Source of the DNA: Proteus myxofaciens ATCC 19692
Lineage (GTDB): Bacteria > Pseudomonadota > Gammaproteobacteria > Enterobacterales > Enterobacteriaceae
Assembly: GCF_001654855.1 (NCBI RefSeq)
Contig: NZ_LXEN01000008.1
Coordinates: 1 to 34,323 of the forward strand
DNA length: 34,323 nucleotides
Direction of reading: 5' to 3'
Within the stretch, counting starts at the first letter, position 1; the number at the start of each line of letters is the position of its first letter. Below the pieces are notes generated by a model. That model was not told where the DNA came from. It saw only the letters and a list, made by a program, of their open reading frames with translations, and did not search any database. Shown one piece after another: positions 29,465 through 34,323 of this stretch. Position numbers and translations under genes: made by a program.

Positions 29465-31996
29465 TTAATGTGGCGTGCTTGTTTCTGTCGCTAGCGAACA
29501 TGGCAGCAATAACATGCTTGATAGTGACGTGATATCATTAGGAAGGTGTAAATCACATTGTTTTTTGCCACCCCAATAAACAGATAACATTTCATTGGCT
29601 GAGATCCCGACTAACCATGTCACACCGTCTTCACCTACAATGCCTAATTCACGATTATCCGCATTGCGCACACTTGCGCCAAAAGGCGGATTTTTACCGT
29701 TACTTAAGGATAAGATGGCAAACAGTTTTTCACCTTTCATCACAGATAGACTACGATAGCCAATCGCCCCTTTGGTTAATGTAATGTCTGTCGTTGAACC
29801 CAGTGTTTCTAGATTGTCGGGTAACTGACTAGTGTTAATGGATGCGGTGGACTTACGGTAGCTATTAATATTAGGAATAACAGCAAGCCCGAATCGGTTT
29901 GTTTTAATAATCCCACTTTGTAACGGAACATCGCTTATGCCTGGCGTTTCAATCATTAGTCGAGTATCCCCATTTGCGCTACGATGAAGCGCGACACCGT
30001 GTGTTGTTGCCGTGACGCCACTGTTAATAGACACACCAACACTACGATACTGTTGTGGTACATAGCTTGCGTTCGCAGTCAAATTAGCTTGAGAAAAATC
30101 TCGTGAATAATAACCACTAAAACTCGATTGACTGTCCATATTTTCCCCATGGTTATACCCAATATTCAGACTGTAGTTATCGCGATCGTTATAGCCACTA
30201 TACCCAACACTGTGATTATATTGATTTGCACCACCCGCTCTCGAATACAACTCAGAAAACGTTATGTTATGCCCACTGTACAAAGGAACCGTTAAATACA
30301 GGTTAATCGAATCATCTTGATAGCCATTATGGCGCTCGGTTCGAGTTGCCGATAAAGCAATATTAGCGTCTTGTTGTGATAATCCAGGAATACTGATGTT
30401 CGTACTGGCGTATAAACCATATTGTGTCTGAGGTGTATCCTGCCAATAAGTACTATGTTGATAATTCAGCGATAAATTAAAATTATCGAAATATTTATTC
30501 AGATAAATTTGATAATTTTCTTTAGGTGTTTGTATTTCATTTCCTGTACGATCTTGATCCATAAACTGAGTTAAGGTTCGGTAATCTCTATCTGCGAATC
30601 GATACCCTGCAAAAGTGATATCAGTGCGTAATGCATCAAATGATTTGGCGTAATTAAGACGATATGAACGTCCTTGCTGATTTTTGTCTGCAAAGTGTGA
30701 AAAAGATTGCGTAATATCGAATGATAAAGCACCAAAGGAGAATAAATCTCGTCCAATACCAAGCGCCGTCGCTTGATAATCCTCATTGAGTTGGGACCCA
30801 CCGTACAGTGACCACGCATTAGATAACCCATAGGATAGCTCTCCACTAATCACCGGCTTACCCGTGAGATTATGGCCATTATAGCGAGTTTTTCCGGTGG
30901 CTACTTTATAGACAATTCGCCCAGGACGCGTTAAATAAGGTAGTGATGCGGTGCTAATACTAAATTTTTTCTCGTCACCATTTTCTTCACGCACCGTCAC
31001 ATCCAGTACGCCTCGCACCCCGCTATCCAATGTCTGGATACGAAATGGCCCTGGAGGTACCGTTGTTTCTAAAATAACGCGATCTTGACTACGTACAATG
31101 ACAGTGGCATTAGTATTTGCTACACCAATGATTTCTGGCGCGTAACCGACTAATTTGGGTGGTAACATTCGGTCATCACTTTCAAGGGAAACACCGCTGT
31201 ATTGCCATGACTCAAACACATCAGAATAGAAATAGTTTTCCCCGATAGTCAAAATTGAAGCTTGTTTCTTCAAAGAAGTAAATGCATACAATCGGTTAAA
31301 ATCAAAACGATGGGTTTCTTGTTGATTATTGCCACCATGTTGATTTTGATATGTCGCGTTATAATCCCCTCGAAAGCGCCAACTCCCAATATTAACGCCA
31401 GTCGTTCCATTGGTTGATAAATACACCTGTTTATTGCCTTGACTTTCTTCTGTAACGGTCGCATTAGCGTTATAATCGATAAAGGCACCATTAATACCTT
31501 CTTCCCAGAGTGCCGGTGGTATCCAGTTAGGATCACGATATTCCATCCATAATTGAGGAATGGTGATTTTCAGCGATAAGGTAGATAATTCAACAATCGA
31601 CTGTACTCCGGTTAACCCAGATAAATCGAGGCACTGACCATCGTCAGAAAATGTCACTTTTTCTTTTACTGAGTCTTTTAGGCCAATAAGATCAAGTAAA
31701 TTGGTGGGAATACAAATAAGTTGATTACTTGTTTTTTGTGGCGTACTTTGCTCAAAGACAGTAATATCACGAGGCGCACCTAAACGTTGGCCATTAACAA
31801 ATACGGTTAATACATAATGTCCAGGAGGCACATAACCAGCAACAGAGAATTGGCTCATATCCACATTTTGTATGTCTTCTGCATCCAATACATCCGTATT
31901 GAACTCCGTTGCATACGCAGTAAATGCACTGGCACTCACAGCCACTAATACGGCCAGTTTCACTTTGCTGTGTTTGAATATCATACCTTGTTCCAT
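29465..31996 (-). CDS. Outer-membrane fimbrial usher (FimD/PapC family)
   Basis: The 843-residue product is a full-length usher that secretes and assembles the fimbria. A signal peptide ends near TAYA. The N-terminal chaperone-binding domain follows (FNTDVLDAEDIQNVDMSQF). Next come the 24-strand barrel with its plug domain (around APEIIGVANTNATVIVRSQD) and C-terminal domains with GIVGEDG. A final cysteine pair is in KKQCDL and LLPCSL. A second ATG four codons in (31984) is also possible. The gene follows the second subunit by 55 bases and the chaperone follows it by 36. Confidence 0.93.
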   Translation of the reverse strand: MEQGMIFKHSKVKLAVLVAVSASAFTAYATEFNTDVLDAEDIQNVDMSQFSVAGYVPPGHYVLTVFVNGQRLGAPRDITVFEQSTPQKTSNQLICIPTNLLDLIGLKDSVKEKVTFSDDGQCLDLSGLTGVQSIVELSTLSLKITIPQLWMEYRDPNWIPPALWEEGINGAFIDYNANATVTEESQGNKQVYLSTNGTTGVNIGSWRFRGDYNATYQNQHGGNNQQETHRFDFNRLYAFTSLKKQASILTIGENYFYSDVFESWQYSGVSLESDDRMLPPKLVGYAPEIIGVANTNATVIVRSQDRVILETTVPPGPFRIQTLDSGVRGVLDVTVREENGDEKKFSISTASLPYLTRPGRIVYKVATGKTRYNGHNLTGKPVISGELSYGLSNAWSLYGGSQLNEDYQATALGIGRDLFSFGALSFDITQSFSHFADKNQQGRSYRLNYAKSFDALRTDITFAGYRFADRDYRTLTQFMDQDRTGNEIQTPKENYQIYLNKYFDNFNLSLNYQHSTYWQDTPQTQYGLYASTNISIPGLSQQDANIALSATRTERHNGYQDDSINLYLTVPLYSGHNITFSELYSRAGGANQYNHSVGYSGYNDRDNYSLNIGYNHGENMDSQSSFSGYYSRDFSQANLTANASYVPQQYRSVGVSINSGVTATTHGVALHRSANGDTRLMIETPGISDVPLQSGIIKTNRFGLAVIPNINSYRKSTASINTSQLPDNLETLGSTTDITLTKGAIGYRSLSVMKGEKLFAILSLSNGKNPPFGASVRNADNRELGIVGEDGVTWLVGISANEMLSVYWGGKKQCDLHLPNDITSLSSMLLLPCSLATETSTPH

Positions 31997-32051
31997 CCTA
32001 AAGACTGCAAAAATAAGCCTTCAATGTGACTATTGAAGAAAATGACTGTAC

Positions 32052-32630
32052 TTATTGATAATCGATAAAAAAACGAACGAGCCCTTGATAGCTACCGGCT
32101 TGTAACGGTTTTCCGGTTAACTCTAGCTGTAAGAAATATCGTAAAAACAAGGCATTTTTCGATTTATCCTGTTGTAACACGCTCTCAAACAAGGGATATG
32201 TCCTGCCTGGGATCAATACATTCTTCATATTATCGAGCACAGCAATCCCTAACCCTTGAGAAGGTCCTTGTAAAACAAAGGCATGGACATTATCAGCTCC
32301 TTGTCCGTCAAAACGTATCGTCCATGTTTTACTATCAATCTCGTTATACAGACTTCCACAATCACGAAGTTCAATAGTAAAAGGATGTGTGTGTTGTTCT
32401 CGCTTTGCTATTGTGGCGAGCGTTGTGATAGTTAATGAGGAAAAATCGACGGTTTGATAACGACTTGACATCACAATAGAACATGGGGTAGAGATAACCT
32501 GACCGACGAGTTGTGTAGTACCCTCATGACGGATCCCCACATTTTCGCTACCAAAAGCCGATATTTGACCAAAAAACAGTGTGAAAAGAACACTGATTAC
32601 AGGTAAGCCAAACCGTGAATACGCAGTCAC
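32052..32630 (-). CDS. Fimbrial subunit (MrpB-like position)
   Basis: This is a 192-residue pilin-domain protein. It has a signal peptide (VISVLFTLFFGQISAFG), cysteines in STPCSIV and LRDCGSL, and a C-terminal strand VRFFIDYQ with the penultimate tyrosine. The start is GTG, with AAGGA shortly upstream. It lies between the major subunit and the usher, as mrpB does in Proteus, where the product is thought to end fimbrial growth. That role is inferred from position. Confidence 0.82.
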   Translation of the reverse strand: MTAYSRFGLPVISVLFTLFFGQISAFGSENVGIRHEGTTQLVGQVISTPCSIVMSSRYQTVDFSSLTITTLATIAKREQHTHPFTIELRDCGSLYNEIDSKTWTIRFDGQGADNVHAFVLQGPSQGLGIAVLDNMKNVLIPGRTYPLFESVLQQDKSKNALFLRYFLQLELTGKPLQAGSYQGLVRFFIDYQ

Positions 32631-32770
32631 TTATTTTTCCTTACATTAGTAATCCGATTATCAAATTTACTCGGCAACGCTCATTGTGGATAAAAACTAA
32701 TCATGTTTGGTGAAAGCCATCGATAGTGATTAGCTCAGCGAATAAATTCGTTTATTGTTTTAATTGAGAA

Positions 32771-32799
32771 TACGAAAAGGGCAAATCACCCTTTTCGTA
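32771..32799 (-). terminator. Strong hairpin after the major fimbrial subunit gene
   Basis: A perfect 11-bp stem (TACGAAAAGGG with CCCTTTTCGTA) closes a 7-base loop 43 bases after the subunit's stop. No T-run follows on the minus strand. It is more likely a partial terminator or an mRNA 3'-end stabiliser that keeps major-subunit mRNA in excess over the downstream genes. Confidence 0.7.
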
Positions 32800-32841
32800 A
32801 GCAATAGGGATCATCAAACATACTAATGACCCACTACTGTT

Positions 32842-33399
32842 TTATTGGTATGTAATACGGAAATTAGAAATGGCACTGAACTGACCTTCAGCAACACTCT
32901 TAGATTGATCAATCGCTTTGGCTAACGCTTTGAAGTTAAGTGTAACTTCTGTACCTAAATCACCATTAGGTAACACATTTTCTGCCTTACCAAATTCAAA
33001 ACCATCAATGGCGATACCTAAATTATTGGTGTTATTTGCTGATGTTAATAATAATGTTCTATCAGTCGAATAGTTTTGCCCAGTAAACACTATGTCCATT
33101 GATTTAACAGGATTTTTTGTGACATTGCCTTCTTCATCTTCTGTTTCACTGAAATCGGCAAAGTTACAGCCAGTAAAGGTAATGTCGAAATCTGCTTCTG
33201 CGATTTGTCCACTTTCGAGGGCATTACGAGAGAGTTGACCAAAGTCAACGGTTTGCTTTAATGAAGACTGTTGAATATTACAAGGTGTGTTAACAACAGA
33301 GCCCACAAAATTTATGGTACCAGTATTATCTGCCATTGCGCTTAATGGAAGAATAGATGCAGCAAATACCGATGCAACCGCTAATTGAGTTAATTTCAT
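32842..33399 (-). CDS. Major fimbrial subunit
   Basis: The 185-residue product is a type 1/MR/P-class pilin, first gene of the operon. Its signal peptide is MKLTQLAVASVFAASILPLS, with cleavage after AMA. The mature N-terminus carries the donor strand (GTINFVGSVVNTPCNI). A disulphide pair joins that cysteine and the one in FTGCNF. The C-terminus NFRITYQ has the penultimate tyrosine. AAGGA lies 6 bases before the ATG. An unusual acidic loop, SETEDEEGNVTKNP, sits near residue 80 and is probably surface exposed. Confidence 0.9.
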   Translation of the reverse strand: MKLTQLAVASVFAASILPLSAMADNTGTINFVGSVVNTPCNIQQSSLKQTVDFGQLSRNALESGQIAEADFDITFTGCNFADFSETEDEEGNVTKNPVKSMDIVFTGQNYSTDRTLLLTSANNTNNLGIAIDGFEFGKAENVLPNGDLGTEVTLNFKALAKAIDQSKSVAEGQFSAISNFRITYQ

Positions 33400-34323
33400 T
33401 TAATGTCCTTAAAAAAAATACAAAGGGAAACCATCAACTTATTTAATAAGAGATTTAGTTTCATTTTATTGATGAATATAAAGCCACTTCACTAACATTA
33501 ATAAACCAACTGCATTTATATTAATGAAAGCATTATCCTTAACATTACTTAAATCCTTTTATTTAGTTTTACGGATGATAAACACAACCATAAAAACTGA
33601 AGGCAGTTAATTGAGCCTCAGCATATAATTATCTGTATATAAAAATCATTTTAATATTTTCCATATTTTAAACGGACAGAAAATTACATTCAGCACATAT
33701 TATTTTTACGAATTTTTTGTTCATCACATTGGATTAATCAATTTAATTAATTTTCCTTTAAATAGAATTTTTCATCTATAAAATTAGTTCTTTCCATTGG
33801 TATCAACATTAAGAAATTATGGACAAAAAATCACCAACCAATCTCTTGCACTTTAAATATTATTAAAAACTTCAATATTTAGCCTATTATATTCATTTTC
33901 ATCCCAAGAGATTTTTGTTGGCAAAATTAATTTGTCGCCCAAGATTCAAGCTGTTTAATAATTTATTTGACCACACTCAGCAGATAAACAACCATGTGTT
34001 TTTACGTATATACTTAGTTATATTGACATTCATTATCATCTATCATTGCCCATCACCACCAGCCTAAATATTGTACAATGATTGATTAAGTCAGCTACTC
34101 TGCATTGTCATAAAAAGACATTACAAAAAAGTCTATATTTCATATAGCTAACAACTAATAACACTTAAGTTGTGTAAACAATAGATTCCTTTACCTGGCC
34201 TGTAAATATGATTCTAACGATCAATATAATTAATACAATAGGCAATGCCTATCAAATGAATATTATTGATCTGAAAAACCGATTAAAAAAAATAATAAAC
34301 TTAATAAATTCAAACAATAATAT
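33400..34323. other. AT-rich region upstream of the fimbrial operon
   Basis: This 924-bp stretch has no credible ORF. It should hold the fimbrial promoter and regulatory sites, but I cannot assign a unique -35/-10 pair. No recombinase gene of the MrpI/FimB type is visible in the window. Confidence 0.5.
33834..33921. repeat. Imperfect inverted repeat upstream of the fimbrial operon
   Basis: CCAACCAATCTCTTG (33834-33848) and CAAGAGATTTTTGTTGG (33905-33921) are inverted copies, with a perfect 8-base core (ATCTCTTG/CAAGAGAT) 56 bases apart. It could be a regulator-binding site. The spacing is short for a fimbrial phase switch. Confidence 0.35.

Noticed and set aside
33400-34323. MrpI-type invertible promoter switch for the fimbriae
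   Set aside because: There is no recombinase gene, and no pair of long inverted repeats at the usual 250-320 base spacing was seen by eye.

Overview
The window looks like chromosome from a Proteus-type member of the Morganellaceae. The DNA is AT-rich, the housekeeping proteins are close to their Escherichia coli orthologues, and the fimbrial operon follows the mrp-like order known from Proteus. The genus is inferred from recalled protein similarity and base composition, not from a database match.

Layout. 0.2-4.7 kb: ghrA (-), a tRNA-Ser(GGA) with its own promoter and terminator, the SulP transporter dauA (+), and a TacA/TacT-type toxin-antitoxin pair (-). 4.7-10.6 kb: a minus-strand run hemA-prfA-prmC-sirB1-kdsA-yhcC, covering the first step of haem synthesis, release factor 1 and its methyltransferase, and KDO-8-phosphate synthesis. 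10.9-16.5 kb: lolB-ispE-prs (+), a broken Rpn-family remnant, ychH (-), pth and ychF (+). 16.5-25.8 kb: a foreign-looking island. 26.0-33.4 kb: a complete eight-gene chaperone-usher fimbrial operon (-), followed by 0.9 kb of AT-rich upstream DNA.

The island is the most interesting part. It lies between two identical 69-bp direct repeats (16503-16571 and 25741-25809) that contain the end of ychF and the first arm of its terminator hairpin. It carries two intact minus-strand genes. The first encodes a 589-residue protein with an unrecognised N-terminal part, followed by an MPN/JAMM-like and an NlpC/P60 domain in the order of phage lambda tail-tip protein K. The second encodes a 1683-residue Rhs/TccC-type shell protein. 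Its C-terminal cargo is a diphtheria-toxin/exotoxin-A-type ADP-ribosyltransferase domain. Just before that cargo lies LRLRGG, an exact copy of the C-terminal tail of eukaryotic ubiquitin. No immunity gene follows. I infer a toxin aimed at eukaryotic cells that is released from its carrier by proteolysis at the ubiquitin-like tail, either by host deubiquitinases or by the neighbouring lambda-K-like protein. The island also holds a decayed second copy of the 589-residue gene and another decayed gene on the opposite strand.

The rest is ordinary core genome, apart from a few regulatory hairpins and one terminator whose two copies carry oppositely oriented loops.
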